From Paenibacillus oenotherae (GTDB lineage: Bacteria > Bacillota > Bacilli > Paenibacillales > Paenibacillaceae): a stretch of DNA of 64,000 bases. The notes below the pieces were generated by a model. The model saw nothing but the letters and a program-made list of their open reading frames with translations. It was not told the DNA's origin and searched no databases. Positions 31,894 through 42,460 of this stretch are shown here, in pieces; within the stretch, counting starts at the first letter, position 1, and each line of letters starts with the position of its first letter. The translations under genes were made by a program, and so were the position numbers. The DNA lies in NCBI RefSeq assembly GCF_019443105.1, contig NZ_JAHZIJ010000001.1:620001-684000 (forward strand). The letters are read 5' to 3'.

Positions 31894-33285
31894 TCAAGCC
31901 TGCATTGCCTGCGGCAGATCCGCCGATGTCACTGCAGTACCGGCCCGTGCTCCCGCTGCTTCATTATCCAGTACACGAACCAGTTGACCACGGCATTCGT
32001 TGACGCCTGCCTCAGTAATTTTGACCCGGCACAACTCTCCGACAAGCGATTCCGAGCCCTCAAATACGACCTGCAGATAGTTGCCGGAATAACCCATGAT
32101 CAGGCCGCTGCCCGGAGCTCCTTTATACTCTCGTTCCGGAATAACATCGACCACTTCGCCAACATACTTCCTGGCATATTCAACCTGCAGACGCTCCGAT
32201 AAATCGATAAGCTTATGAACGCGCTCGTTCTTCACTTCATCATCAACCTGATCTTCCATGCGCGCAGCAGGAGTGCCGGTCCGTTTGGAATAAGGGAACA
32301 CATGCATCTCGGCAAACTTCAGCTCTTCCATATATCGGTACCCGGTCTCGAACATCTCCTCCGTCTCGCCAGGGAAGCCGACAATGACATCGGTCGTAAT
32401 CGCAACACCCGGCATTGCGATGTGCAGCAGCCGGATTTTCTCAGCGAACTGCTCGATCGTATATTTGCGGCGCATGCGGGACAATACCGTATTGTCTCCC
32501 GCCTGCAGCGGAATGTGCAGATGGCGGCACATCTTGGGAGAGCGGTTCAGCACATCGATCATCGCATCATCAATCTGACTGGCCTCGATGGAGCTGATCC
32601 GGATCCGTTCCAATCCATCAACACCGTCCAGATCCCATAGAAGATCGGACAGACGGTAATTATCCAGATCATCGCCATAACCGCCTGTATGAATGCCTGT
32701 CAGGACGATTTCCTTATAACCTGACGCAACCAGCTGACGCGCCTGATTCAGAATGCTCTCCCGATCTCGGCTGCGCGAAAGCCCCCGGGACCACGGAATA
32801 ATACAGAAGGTGCAGAAATTGTTGCAGCCTTCCTGGATCTTCAGAAACGCCCGTGTCCGATCGGCAAAATCCGGCACATCCAATTCCTCGAACTCACGGG
32901 TCTTCATAATATTGCGAACCGCGTTGACAGGCTTGCGGTCGTTTTGAATTTGCCCGATATAGTCCATCAGCTTGTCCCGATCCTGTGTGCCGATGACCAG
33001 ATCAACACCTTCAATAGCCAAAATCTCCGCAGGTGAGGTCTGTGCATAGCACCCTGTCACCGCGATAACCGCATCAGGATTGCGGCGAATGGCTCTGCGG
33101 ATGATCTGGCGGCTCTTCTTGTCTCCGGTATTCGTTACCGTACAAGTATTAATAAGATAGACATCAGCAGTCGTCGTCTCAAAATCAACCTGCTCATAGC
33201 CTTCCTTCTTGAACAGCTGCCAGACCGCTTCCGTATCGTAGAAGTTAACTTTACAACCTAATGTATAAAAAGCAACCGACGGCAT
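31894..33285 (-). CDS. mtaB: tRNA t6A37 methylthiotransferase MtaB
   Basis: A 463-residue radical-SAM methylthiotransferase that turns t6A37 into ms2t6A37 in tRNA (YqeV in B. subtilis). The N-terminal UPF0004 domain binds one [4Fe-4S] cluster through Cys in LGCKVN, NTCTVT and TGCYAQ. The radical-SAM cluster motif is CNNFCTFCIIPWSRG near residue 155. A C-terminal TRAM domain (about 385-445) binds tRNA. It follows rsmE by only 5 bases; GGGAGGCG precedes the ATG. Full length. Confidence 0.95.
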   Translation of the reverse strand: MPSVAFYTLGCKVNFYDTEAVWQLFKKEGYEQVDFETTTADVYLINTCTVTNTGDKKSRQIIRRAIRRNPDAVIAVTGCYAQTSPAEILAIEGVDLVIGTQDRDKLMDYIGQIQNDRKPVNAVRNIMKTREFEELDVPDFADRTRAFLKIQEGCNNFCTFCIIPWSRGLSRSRDRESILNQARQLVASGYKEIVLTGIHTGGYGDDLDNYRLSDLLWDLDGVDGLERIRISSIEASQIDDAMIDVLNRSPKMCRHLHIPLQAGDNTVLSRMRRKYTIEQFAEKIRLLHIAMPGVAITTDVIVGFPGETEEMFETGYRYMEELKFAEMHVFPYSKRTGTPAARMEDQVDDEVKNERVHKLIDLSERLQVEYARKYVGEVVDVIPEREYKGAPGSGLIMGYSGNYLQVVFEGSESLVGELCRVKITEAGVNECRGQLVRVLDNEAAGARAGTAVTSADLPQAMQA

Positions 33286-33290
33286 AGTCG

Positions 33291-34067
33291 TTAAACGCCT
33301 CCCATTTCTCCGGATTCGTACATGAGGCAGGCAAGTCCCACCATTGCCGCCGTCTCGGTGCGCAGTATGCGCTTGCCAAGCCCGACAACAACCGCGCCCG
33401 CCTGCTCTGCCTCAGCCGCTTCGCGTTCCGTGAACCCGCCTTCAGGGCCAACAATGAGCAGAAGCCGAAGCTCCTCCGCTTTGTTGCCTTCCCGGGAACG
33501 ATAACCGCGAACAGCGTCGCGCAAGCCAGCGCCGCCTGATCCGCCTTCCTTCTCGTAACAAAACATAACCAAATCATACTCTGCTATGACAGCAATCAGC
33601 TGACGCCATGTCTTCACAGGCTCCACCGCCGGTATTCGGCTGCGGTGCGCTTGCTCCGCAGCCTCCTTGGCGATCTTGCTCCAGCGCTCCAGACGCTTCG
33701 CTTCCTTCTTATTATCATACTGCACAATCATCCGTTCGGATTGGAAAGGAAGAAATGCTGCCGCTCCGATCTCCGTCCCCTTCTGAATGACCAGCTCCAT
33801 CTTATCGCCCTTAGGCAGGCTCTGCGCTACTGTCACCGACCACCTTGGCTCGCCGTCCATCGGCAGCCATGCCGCGATGTCCGCTTCCACTCTGTCTGAT
33901 GCTGCAGAACGTATAATTGCTTTAGCCGCCCGCGACCTGCCGTCGCTGACAATAATTTCATCCCCCGGCTCCATTCGCATGACTCTGACTGCATGATGAG
34001 CATCATCACCAGCCAGCACAACCCCATCATCGCGAAGCTGCGGAGGCGCTACAAAATATCGCTGCAT
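33291..34067 (-). CDS. rsmE: 16S rRNA (uracil1498-N3)-methyltransferase
   Basis: A 258-residue SPOUT-class methyltransferase. N-terminal PUA-like domain (QRYFVAPPQLRDDGVVLAGDDAHHAVRVMRMEPGDEI); knotted SAM-binding domain with LLIVGPEGGFTEREAAEAE and LGKRILRTETAA motifs near the C-terminus, diagnostic of RsmE. It modifies U1498 in helix 44 of 16S rRNA. First gene of the rsmE-mtaB pair. The terminator at 34096-34126 separates it from the protease gene upstream. Confidence 0.96.
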   Translation of the reverse strand: MQRYFVAPPQLRDDGVVLAGDDAHHAVRVMRMEPGDEIIVSDGRSRAAKAIIRSAASDRVEADIAAWLPMDGEPRWSVTVAQSLPKGDKMELVIQKGTEIGAAAFLPFQSERMIVQYDNKKEAKRLERWSKIAKEAAEQAHRSRIPAVEPVKTWRQLIAVIAEYDLVMFCYEKEGGSGGAGLRDAVRGYRSREGNKAEELRLLLIVGPEGGFTEREAAEAEQAGAVVVGLGKRILRTETAAMVGLACLMYESGEMGGV

Positions 34068-34095
34068 GTCATTTGACCCTTCACAATTGAATATT

Positions 34096-34126
34096 TAAAA
34101 AAGCAAAGAAAGAGCTTAGAAAGCTC
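34096..34126 (-). terminator. terminator after the site-2 protease gene
   Basis: Minus strand GAGCTT, TCT, AAGCTC hairpin followed by TTTCTTTGCTTTTTT. The stem is short but the T-rich tract is long. Confidence 0.6.
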
Positions 34127-34196
34127 CAACTTTCATCTTACACGTTTTATTCCCGATGCGCTATAGATTTAAACATTTTCCACCGCAATCATGGAA

Positions 34197-34907
34197 TCAC
34201 TTCATCTTCAGGACATCGGCCCAAAGGTCGCCCCAGAATACCCTGTCGAACACGGTCTCGAACATCCCTGCGAAAAAGTTGAAAATAACCGACCAGAACG
34301 AAAACAACGGGGTTAGCGTTACTTCTCGAAGCTGCGGAATAAACACAATAAGCAGGAAGATAAAGATGCCCCAGTGCGCATTCTGATCCATCTTATGCCT
34401 TACGTGAAGCGGAACAATATCCTGTATAATTCTGTAGCCATCCAGCGGAGGGATTGGAAGCAGGTTGAACAAGAACAAAAGGATATTAAGGGTGATTAGA
34501 TAATATGAGAAATGTGCGATTGCCTGATAAACGCCAGTTGAAGCCGATTCCAGTACGCCAAAGTGATTCAGCACATAGACAGCCAGCATACCGAGCGCAG
34601 CGACCAGCAGATTGCTCAACGGGCCAACTACAGACACAACAATCCCCATCAAGCGCGGATTCTTGAATCTCCCCCGATTAACCGGCACTGGCTTTGCCCA
34701 GCCGAAGCCGGCGATAAGAATAAGAATCGTCCCGAACACGTCAAGATGAACGCGCGGATTGAGCGTCACACGCCCCGCATCATAAGCGGTACGGTCTCCA
34801 AATTTATAAGCGCTGTAAGCATGCGCAAACTCATGTACAGTGAACGCGATGACAAGTGTTAGAAATATAAATGGCAAATCCTCAAACGGATACCAAAGAA
34901 AATTCAC
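34197..34907 (-). CDS. site-2 protease family (M50) membrane metalloprotease
   Basis: A 236-residue membrane zinc protease of the short M50 type. The HExxH motif is in FTVHEFAHAYSAYKFGD (residues 24-28), the third ligand motif is LNLLPIPPLDGYRI near 150 (NxxPxPPLDG, Asp ligand), and there are about five or six membrane segments. Such proteins cut transmembrane helices. The target is not apparent; there is no PDZ domain. It lies between prmA and rsmE, with its own RBS (AGGAGG) and terminator. Confidence 0.92.
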   Translation of the reverse strand: MNFLWYPFEDLPFIFLTLVIAFTVHEFAHAYSAYKFGDRTAYDAGRVTLNPRVHLDVFGTILILIAGFGWAKPVPVNRGRFKNPRLMGIVVSVVGPLSNLLVAALGMLAVYVLNHFGVLESASTGVYQAIAHFSYYLITLNILLFLFNLLPIPPLDGYRIIQDIVPLHVRHKMDQNAHWGIFIFLLIVFIPQLREVTLTPLFSFWSVIFNFFAGMFETVFDRVFWGDLWADVLKMK

Positions 34908-34984
34908 AGACCGGCCTCCTGATCTGCCCCTTGAACCGATATATTCAAATACGGCGAGCAGTTATTAAGTTGTAGGATGAATGA

Positions 34985-35968
34985 CTACGCTGGCTTTACG
35001 GCTACGAATGCAATCCAGTCCTGATCCCGCTGACGGTCGACAATCGTGAAGCCCGATGCCTGGAGCCCTGCCTCCACATCCTCTTCCTTGTTCTTGTAAA
35101 TCCCGGACGCAATATAGGTTCCACCCGGCTTCAAAGCCGCGAATACATCATCGACGAATAACAGAATAATCTCGGCGAGAATATTGGCAACAATGAGATC
35201 GACCGGCACAGACACATGGATTGGCAGCCCTGACGCCCCCTGGTCTTCGCTGCTCTGCAGAACGCCCAGCAGATCGCTAAGCCCAACCTGGATCTCTGCG
35301 TCCAGCCCGTTAAGACGGACATTCTCCGTTGCCGAAGATACCGCTACTGGATCGAGGTCAAGGGCCAGAACCCGGCGTGCGCCAAGACGAACAGCACCAA
35401 TCGCCAGAATGCCGGAGCCTGTCCCCACATCGATAACCTCTTCATCGCCGCGAATAACAGACTCCAGTGTCCGCAGACAAAGCGCAGTTGTCGGATGAGT
35501 TCCCGTTCCGAAGGCCATGCCGGGATCAAGCTCGATAATTTGCTCCTGCGGCGAAGGCTCGTAATCCTCCCATGTCGGCTTGATCGTCAATCTTTCTGAC
35601 ACCCGAATCGGCTTGAAGTACTGTTTCCATGCGTTAGCCCAATCCTCTTCATCTACAACGATGCACGAGATGGCATAATCACCCGTATCAATATCGAATT
35701 CGCTAAGCTCGTCAATACGCGGACGCAGCTCTTGCTCCACAGCCGCAATATCCGTCTCCTCCGAGAAATAGCCTTTAATAATAGCTTGGCCCTCTGGAAT
35801 ATCGTTCAATGGCACCTCATACCATTGTCCCAGCGAGGTATCGCGCTGCTTGTTCAACGTTCCCGATTCTTCGATGGATACGCCCCCAGCGCCCAATTCA
35901 TGCAAAAAGTTGGAGATCATCTCGATCGATTCTTCTGTTGTCGAGATTGTAAGCTCATGCCATTTCAC
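34985..35968 (-). CDS. prmA: ribosomal protein L11 methyltransferase
   Basis: A 327-residue PrmA. The N-terminal substrate-recognition domain begins KWHELTISTTEESIEMISNFL; the methyltransferase domain has DPGMAFGTGTHPTT (about 170), EVIDVGTGSGILAIGAVRLGARRVLALDLDPVAV and DLIVANILAEIIL (NPPF-like NILA). It trimethylates lysines and the N-terminus of L11. The GTG at 35968 was selected because GGGAGG precedes it and it aligns with family starts. Gene order prmA before rsmE and mtaB is as in B. subtilis, with the protease gene inserted. Confidence 0.95.
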   Translation of the reverse strand: MKWHELTISTTEESIEMISNFLHELGAGGVSIEESGTLNKQRDTSLGQWYEVPLNDIPEGQAIIKGYFSEETDIAAVEQELRPRIDELSEFDIDTGDYAISCIVVDEEDWANAWKQYFKPIRVSERLTIKPTWEDYEPSPQEQIIELDPGMAFGTGTHPTTALCLRTLESVIRGDEEVIDVGTGSGILAIGAVRLGARRVLALDLDPVAVSSATENVRLNGLDAEIQVGLSDLLGVLQSSEDQGASGLPIHVSVPVDLIVANILAEIILLFVDDVFAALKPGGTYIASGIYKNKEEDVEAGLQASGFTIVDRQRDQDWIAFVAVKPA

Positions 35969-36095
35969 TATCGTACAGCCTCCCAAAAATTTCTGCGTAT
36001 TCTTCCCGCTCACATCTGCATAAGCAGAAAACTTCATCGCAGGGATACGCTCGATTTACTTATCGGATCTATTTTACACCAGATAAGGCCTGCGT

Positions 36096-36144
36096 ACAAA
36101 AAAAGAGGGCATTCAACAGCCGCAATAACTGTTGAAGCCCTCTT
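36096..36144 (-). terminator. terminator of the hrcA-dnaK-dnaJ unit
   Basis: Minus strand AAGAGGGC and TTCAACAG arms pairing with CTGTTGAA and GCCCTCTT (one bulge, 9-base loop), followed by TTTTTTT. A second stem with 15-base arms and no T-tract (36171-36220, AGAGGAGCCCCATGC / GCATGGGGCTCCTCT) immediately precedes it in transcription order, just past the 64-residue gene. Confidence 0.88.
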
Positions 36145-36222
36145 GATTTCTTCTTGGAGCAGCAGTCAACAGAGGAGCCCCATGCCCCGTCCAGCAAAGA
36201 CGAGAGCATGGGGCTCCTCTAT

Positions 36223-36417
36223 CTACATATCCGCCGTTCCTCCGGTATCCCGGATTAGATGAAGTGCGCGATCGACCATCTCATCCCCTACTGTAGCAGT
36301 AAAGGAGATGCCATCGCCATTCTCCTCCAGCTCCAGGACTCTGAGCGCCTGAAGCTTGATACCCGCTTCCCGGGCACCGCTGCCATCGGGAAAGGTTGCA
36401 TGGATACGAGCTGTCAT
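36223..36417 (-). CDS. small protein of unknown function after yfhD-like gene
   Basis: A 64-residue protein, ATG preceded by AGAGGGTACG. Composition is typical of a folded alpha/beta mini-protein (ARIHATFPDGSGAREAGIKL ... VDRALHLIRDTGGTADM), with alternating hydrophobic residues and no cysteines or membrane segments. It lies 11 bases after the YfhD-type gene and before a strong terminator, so it belongs at the end of the heat-shock transcript or to a short unit with the YfhD-type gene. I do not recognise the family. Confidence 0.65.
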   Translation of the reverse strand: MTARIHATFPDGSGAREAGIKLQALRVLELEENGDGISFTATVGDEMVDRALHLIRDTGGTADM

Positions 36418-36428
36418 CGGCGTACCCT

Positions 36429-36599
36429 CTATTCCTGCTCTTGCTGATTCTGATCCGCCTGAGCAGCACGCTTCTGCGCTTGTTGATCATCAGCGTCGGC
36501 AAGTGCTTCGGAGAACTCGACATCTTCATTTTGCCCTGCTGGCAAATTAGCGAAATTCTGATTCTGCAAGTTTTGTTTCTCCAGGTTTTGTTCGGTCAT
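36429..36599 (-). CDS. YfhD family small protein
   Basis: A 56-residue hydrophilic, Gln/Asn-rich protein with no Cys. The segment DVEFSEALADADDQQAQKRA (residues 27-46) resembles the conserved core of the Bacillus YfhD family (VEFS.ELAD..D..A..RA). The ATG has a strong GGAAGGAGG at the right spacing. It lies 96 bases downstream of dnaJ on the same strand. YfhD proteins are small and uncharacterised, possibly spore-related; the family match is from memory of the motif and should be tested. Confidence 0.7.
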   Translation of the reverse strand: MTEQNLEKQNLQNQNFANLPAGQNEDVEFSEALADADDQQAQKRAAQADQNQQEQE

Positions 36600-36695
36600 G
36601 TCTATTCCTCCTTCCCATTGGCAACTAAAGTGCGCTTGTCACAATGGATAGGATAAACCAACTTTGCCAGAACTATACACAAGAGAACAAATTCA

Positions 36696-37823
36696 TTAAT
36701 CGCCGCGGAATGCTTTTTTCATCCGGTCAAAGATAGATTCGTGATGCTCCTCTTGGGTTGAGACGCTGTCGCCGCCCGAGAATTGACGCAGCAGCTCCCG
36801 CTGTTCGTCCGTCAGCTTCGTTGGTGTAACAACGGTCACTTTAACATGCTGGTCGCCCTGTCCGTAGCCCCGCAAGCGTGGAACGCCCTTGCCCTTCAAG
36901 CGGAAGTAAGTACCTGTTTGTGTGCCTCCGGGAATCTTCAGTTTCACTTTCTCGGACAACGTCGGAATCTCAATCTCATCGCCCAGCGCCGCTTGAGCGA
37001 ACGTCAGCGGAACCTCGCAGTAGATGTCATCGCCTTCCCGCTCGAAGAAATCATGCGCCTTGACACGAATTACGATATACAGATCGCCAGCCGGTCCGCC
37101 GCGCAATCCGCCTTCACCTTCGCCAGTAAGTCGGATTTGAGCGCCTTCATCGACGCCAGCCGGAATTTTGACGTTCAGCTTGCGCTGACGCTTCACTTTG
37201 CCTGCCCCATGACAAGTACCGCACTTCTCCTTAATAATGCGGCCATTGCCGCCGCAGTTCGTACATGCACGTCTGTTGACCATTCGGCCAAACGGTGTAT
37301 TCTGCACCACTTCTTGCTGCCCTGTTCCACGGCAGACGGAGCAGGACTCCGGCTTCGTACCCGGCTTCGCTCCGGAGCCGACGCAAGTATCACAGGTCTC
37401 GGTGCGTGGAATGGTCACTTCCGTTTCCTTCCCGAACACCGCTTCCTTGAACTCGACCGTCATCGTATACTGCAGGTCATTGCCGCGCTGAGGCGCGTTA
37501 GGATCACGCCGGCCTCCACCGCCGCCGAAGAACATATCGAAGATATCGCCGAAGCCGCCGCCGCCAAAATCACCGCCGCCGCCGAACCCTTGATTAGGAT
37601 CGACATGTCCGTGACGGTCATACGTATCCCGCTTGCCGTCATCGCTCAGAACATCGTACGCTTCCTTCATCTCTTTGAATTTATCTTCCGCATCCGCCGC
37701 TTTGTTCACATCCGGATGGTATTCACGCGCAAGCTTACGGTAAGCCTTCTTAATCTCATCCGCGGAGGCGTCTTTCCCAACGCCCAGCACCTCGTAATAG
37801 TCCCGCTTTGCCAAATCCGTCAC
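36696..37823 (-). CDS. dnaJ: molecular chaperone DnaJ
   Basis: A 375-residue type I Hsp40. J-domain 1-75 ([13 protein letters not shown] in REYHPDVNK), Gly/Phe-rich linker (about 78-115), zinc-binding region with four CxxCxGxG-type repeats ([36 protein letters not shown]), and C-terminal substrate-binding beta domains. It stimulates DnaK ATPase and delivers clients. The start is GTG with AAGGAGACGGG upstream. A stem-loop in the gap after dnaK (37862-37903) may lower its expression relative to dnaK. Confidence 0.98.
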   Translation of the reverse strand: MTDLAKRDYYEVLGVGKDASADEIKKAYRKLAREYHPDVNKAADAEDKFKEMKEAYDVLSDDGKRDTYDRHGHVDPNQGFGGGGDFGGGGFGDIFDMFFGGGGGRRDPNAPQRGNDLQYTMTVEFKEAVFGKETEVTIPRTETCDTCVGSGAKPGTKPESCSVCRGTGQQEVVQNTPFGRMVNRRACTNCGGNGRIIKEKCGTCHGAGKVKRQRKLNVKIPAGVDEGAQIRLTGEGEGGLRGGPAGDLYIVIRVKAHDFFEREGDDIYCEVPLTFAQAALGDEIEIPTLSEKVKLKIPGGTQTGTYFRLKGKGVPRLRGYGQGDQHVKVTVVTPTKLTDEQRELLRQFSGGDSVSTQEEHHESIFDRMKKAFRGD

Positions 37824-37861
37824 CCCGTCTCCTTATTGCCAATCCTGTACCCAGACACACG

Positions 37862-37903
37862 AAAAACGGCTGCGCCGTCCAGCCCTCGGACGGCGCACCG
37901 TTT
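37862..37903 (-). terminator. attenuator-like stem-loop between dnaK and dnaJ
   Basis: Minus strand: AAACGG and GCGCCGTCC arms pairing with GGACGGCGC and CCGTTT (15 pairs, small bulges, 7-base loop), followed by TTTTTC. Fits a partial terminator or an RNA processing/stability element inside the operon. Confidence 0.65.
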
Positions 37904-37915
37904 GGCGTTTCAAGC

Positions 37916-39763
<1,848 letters not shown>

Positions 39764-39802
39764 TCATTATTAATCAAGTTAGTTGTATTCAGAACCCGGG
39801 AT

Positions 39803-40381
39803 TTACCCGCTTACTTTAACCATCGCAGGACGCAAAATTTTATCCTTCAGCATATAGCCCTTCTGGACTTCTTCAACGACGACGCCTTCTTCATGCTCTT
39901 CAGATTCCACCTGCATAATCGCCTGATGATAATCCGGATTGAACGGCTGGCCTACCGTCTCCATCTGCTTGAGGCCCTCTTGCTCCAATACGCCCACCAG
40001 CTGGCGGAAAATCATATCGATGCCCTTGGAGAAGGAATCGCTCTCGCCGCCGCTGCTCTTCGCCGCTTCAATCGCACGGTCAAAGTTATCGACAACCGGC
40101 AGCAGCTGCCCAATCAGCTTCATGGAAGCATACTGGCCAAGCTCTTCCTTTTCCTTCATCGTACGGCGGCGGAAGTTGTCAAAGTCCGCTTGAGCACGCA
40201 AGTAGCGCTGTTGATTCTCCTCTGCCAGCTGAGCCAGCTGCGCGTAACGCGAATCATCGGAGCCCTCCATAACTTCCACTTCCTCGGCGCTCCCTGCTTC
40301 GGTTTCCTGCTCCTGCTCATTCGAAGCGTCAACTGCTTTATCTTTATATTCTTCGGCTGTTTGTTGTTCGTTAACACTCAC
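39803..40381 (-). CDS. grpE: nucleotide exchange factor GrpE
   Basis: A 192-residue GrpE: disordered acidic N-terminus (NEQEQETEAGSAEEVEVMEG), long paired helix (QRYLRAQADFDNFRRRTMKE) and C-terminal beta domain (GQPFNPDYHQAIMQVESEEHEEGVVVEEVQKGYML). It releases ADP from DnaK. The GTG at 40381 was chosen because AGGAGGTG lies 9-11 bases upstream; a GTG four codons earlier overlaps that RBS. Second gene of the operon, 27 bases after hrcA. Confidence 0.97.
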   Translation of the reverse strand: MSVNEQQTAEEYKDKAVDASNEQEQETEAGSAEEVEVMEGSDDSRYAQLAQLAEENQQRYLRAQADFDNFRRRTMKEKEELGQYASMKLIGQLLPVVDNFDRAIEAAKSSGGESDSFSKGIDMIFRQLVGVLEQEGLKQMETVGQPFNPDYHQAIMQVESEEHEEGVVVEEVQKGYMLKDKILRPAMVKVSG

Positions 40382-40408
40382 GGAACGCTTCACCTCCTAG
40401 TTATATTC

Positions 40409-41434
40409 TCATTTGAACCGGCCGCTCAGCAAAGCTGCCATATCCGAGGATAACACCTCAAGCAAGCCGATAACCTTGCCGTAATCCATTCTTGTTGGAC
40501 CAAGTATTCCTATTGTGCCAAACGATTGTCCTTCGACCGAGAAAGAAGCGGTAATCAAACTGCAGTTGTTGATGGCGACATGAGCGTTCTCTGTTCCGAT
40601 GCGAACTCCGATGCCGCTTGGCAGTGCAGAGAATATCCGCATAAGCGCAGGCGTCTCATCGAACAAGTCAAGCAGAGTCTTGACCTTATCCACATCCTTG
40701 AATTCGGGCTGCATCAGCATATTCGTCGTCCCGCTCAGGAACATGCGGTTCTCATCCTCGCTCGTGAGCGCTTCATCCAGCACTCCGAGGAGCAGCTCGC
40801 ATTTGTCAACATAGCGCCCCAGCTCTTCCCCAACCTCCGAGTACAGCTTTGATTTCAAGCGCACAAGCGGAACGCCGATCAGTCTCGTATTCAGAATGTT
40901 GACAGCTTGTTCAATATCCTGCATGCTCATATCGGCTGGTATCGAAACCGTTTTGTTCTCCACATGTCCGGTATTTGTTACCACAATCGCAACAGCCGTA
41001 TCGGAGCTAATCGGTATTAGCTGAAAATGCTTGAGCGAATTCGAGAATGTTTCCGGGCCCAGCACAATCGAGGTGTAATTGGTCAGATTGGAAAGGATCA
41101 TCGCAGCATGCTGGATGATTTGTTCGGTCTGATTCATTTTGTCTGCGAAGAAGGTCCGGATCGTTGATAAATCCTGTTCATTCACTTCGCCATGCCTCAC
41201 CAGATGATCCACGTAGTAACGATAGCCTTTAATGGATGGAATTCGACCTGCCGAGGTATGAGGCTGCTCCAGAAAGCCCAGATCTTCAAGATCGGCCATC
41301 TCATTACGGATCGTCGCCGGACTGTAGCCGACGTCTCCACGCTTGGATATGCTTCGCGAGCCGACGGGCTCAGCGGAACGGATGTAGTCATCGATGATTG
41401 CATTCAAAATCATGCGCTGCCTTTCTGTTAACAT
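40409..41434 (-). CDS. hrcA: heat-inducible transcription repressor HrcA
   Basis: A 341-residue repressor. N-terminal winged helix (LTERQRMILNAIIDDYIRSAEPVGSRSI, SPATIRNEMADLEDLGFLEQPHTSAGRIP) binds CIRCE; the C-terminal GAF-like and dimerisation parts follow (GTIGILGPTRMDYGKVIGLLEVLSSDMA). HrcA activity depends on GroEL, so the operon is released on heat stress. The ATG at 41434 has GGAGGAGC upstream. First gene of the operon, thus autoregulated. Confidence 0.98.
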   Translation of the reverse strand: MLTERQRMILNAIIDDYIRSAEPVGSRSISKRGDVGYSPATIRNEMADLEDLGFLEQPHTSAGRIPSIKGYRYYVDHLVRHGEVNEQDLSTIRTFFADKMNQTEQIIQHAAMILSNLTNYTSIVLGPETFSNSLKHFQLIPISSDTAVAIVVTNTGHVENKTVSIPADMSMQDIEQAVNILNTRLIGVPLVRLKSKLYSEVGEELGRYVDKCELLLGVLDEALTSEDENRMFLSGTTNMLMQPEFKDVDKVKTLLDLFDETPALMRIFSALPSGIGVRIGTENAHVAINNCSLITASFSVEGQSFGTIGILGPTRMDYGKVIGLLEVLSSDMAALLSGRFK

Positions 41435-41495
41435 CACAGCTCCTCCTCTTCATTCATCCTCTGGGTACTGCCGTTACCGTGTTCTATACTGCTCG

Positions 41496-41522
41496 TTAGC
41501 ACTCATTGTCGTCGAGTGCTAA
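41496..41522 (-). promoter_or_regulatory. CIRCE operator
   Basis: Exact canonical inverted repeat TTAGCACTC, nine bases, GAGTGCTAA, about 60 bases upstream of hrcA and just downstream of the -10 box. HrcA binding site. Confidence 0.98.
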
Positions 41523-41533
41523 TCATTACTACA

Positions 41534-41563
41534 AAAATACCAAACTGACTTGCCTATTGTCAA
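41534..41563 (-). promoter_or_regulatory. sigma-A promoter of the hrcA operon
   Basis: Minus strand TTGACA (41563-41558), 18-base spacer, TATTTT (41539-41534); the CIRCE follows 11 bases downstream. The -35 is embedded in a palindrome AACTGACTTG / CAAGTCAGTT (41543-41570). Confidence 0.85.
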
Positions 41564-41570
41564 GTCAGTT

Positions 41571-41687
41571 CAGCGTTTTGGGCACAGCTTTTAATTACAT
41601 TCAGGTCGGAATGAAATGAATCGCTTCATTTCATTCCATATCCGCCTAGGATAGGTCGGCGTTTGACGCCACCCCGGCCTATCCACG
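41571..41687. other. gap upstream of hrcA with two palindromes
   Basis: A perfect 13-base-arm palindrome GGAATGAAATGAA, TCGC, TTCATTTCATTCC lies at 41608-41637. A second stem GGATAGGTCGG / CCGGCCTATCC (one wobble pair) lies at 41649-41684. They sit between the hrcA promoter and the terminator of the GNAT gene. No ORF. Confidence 0.7.
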
Positions 41688-41736
41688 CAAAAAACCACTA
41701 TACCATTAGTCACATTATGCCCTAATGTTATAGTGG
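41688..41736 (-). terminator. terminator of the GNAT gene
   Basis: Minus strand CCACTATA, CATTAG arms pairing across CTAATG, TATAGTGG (one mismatch), followed by six T. 28 bases past the stop. Confidence 0.9.
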
Positions 41737-41764
41737 CCCTGCTCATAATAATGCTGCACAACCA

Positions 41765-42226
41765 TTAATTCAATGTTCGCAGAACAGCGATTTCATCGCA
41801 AGCATGCTGCTTGGGACAATTCACGCAATCCGTCCATACTTTCTCAGGGAAAATCTCTTTATCTACCACGGCAAAGCCGTTCTTTTCGAAGAAACGCACT
41901 TCATAAGTAAGAGCCATCACTTTCGGAATGTGCTGCTCCTTGGCTTCTTCCAGCAGAAAATCGATCAGCTTGCTGCCGATGCCAAGCCCCTTATAACCCT
42001 CCGAGATTCCTAGTGATCGAACCTCGACAAGCTCCGTTCCCAGCCTGCATAACGAACCGCAGCCAACTACTGTTCCCTCAACCTCAGCCACGACGAATGT
42101 ATCAATCTGACGCTGAAGCACATCTCGCGAGCGCGGCAGCATGATGCCTTTGGCGGCATAGCCAGCTATTAATTCTACCAATGTTTCGACGTCATCCGCT
42201 GTAGCTTTTCTGCATACCGCTTCCAC
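41765..42226 (-). CDS. GNAT N-acetyltransferase (ArgA-like)
   Basis: A 153-residue GNAT. The acetyl-CoA motif is VRSLGISEGYKGLGIGSKLIDFL (about 73-95, Q/RxxGxG/A form GYKGLGIG). The motif MLPRSRDVLQRQI and the tail CVNCPKQHACDEIAVL resemble the acetyltransferase half of N-acetylglutamate synthase and stand-alone ArgA-like enzymes, so acetylation of an amino acid such as glutamate is possible. The GTG at 42226 has GGGGGG upstream; a TTG six codons earlier lacks one. Monocistronic, with its own terminator, opposite in direction to the DinB-fold gene. Confidence 0.85.
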   Translation of the reverse strand: MEAVCRKATADDVETLVELIAGYAAKGIMLPRSRDVLQRQIDTFVVAEVEGTVVGCGSLCRLGTELVEVRSLGISEGYKGLGIGSKLIDFLLEEAKEQHIPKVMALTYEVRFFEKNGFAVVDKEIFPEKVWTDCVNCPKQHACDEIAVLRTLN

Positions 42227-42460
42227 GTTATTCCCCCCGCTCAACTGCTCCCAATATAAATCGATACGAATAAATATACAACAGGCTGCATGAATTTACA
42301 ATAGTATTTTATGAGGAACCTATTTATCACACCTATAAAAATGTTCATCTGCCAGAAGTTCGTCCCTGCAGTACAATGAAAACAGGAAAGATCGGTTCCG
42401 CCATCTCTCTCCGGCAGAGCCGATCCTGATTTCAAATTCCAGTTCAGGAGTGTGATTCCA

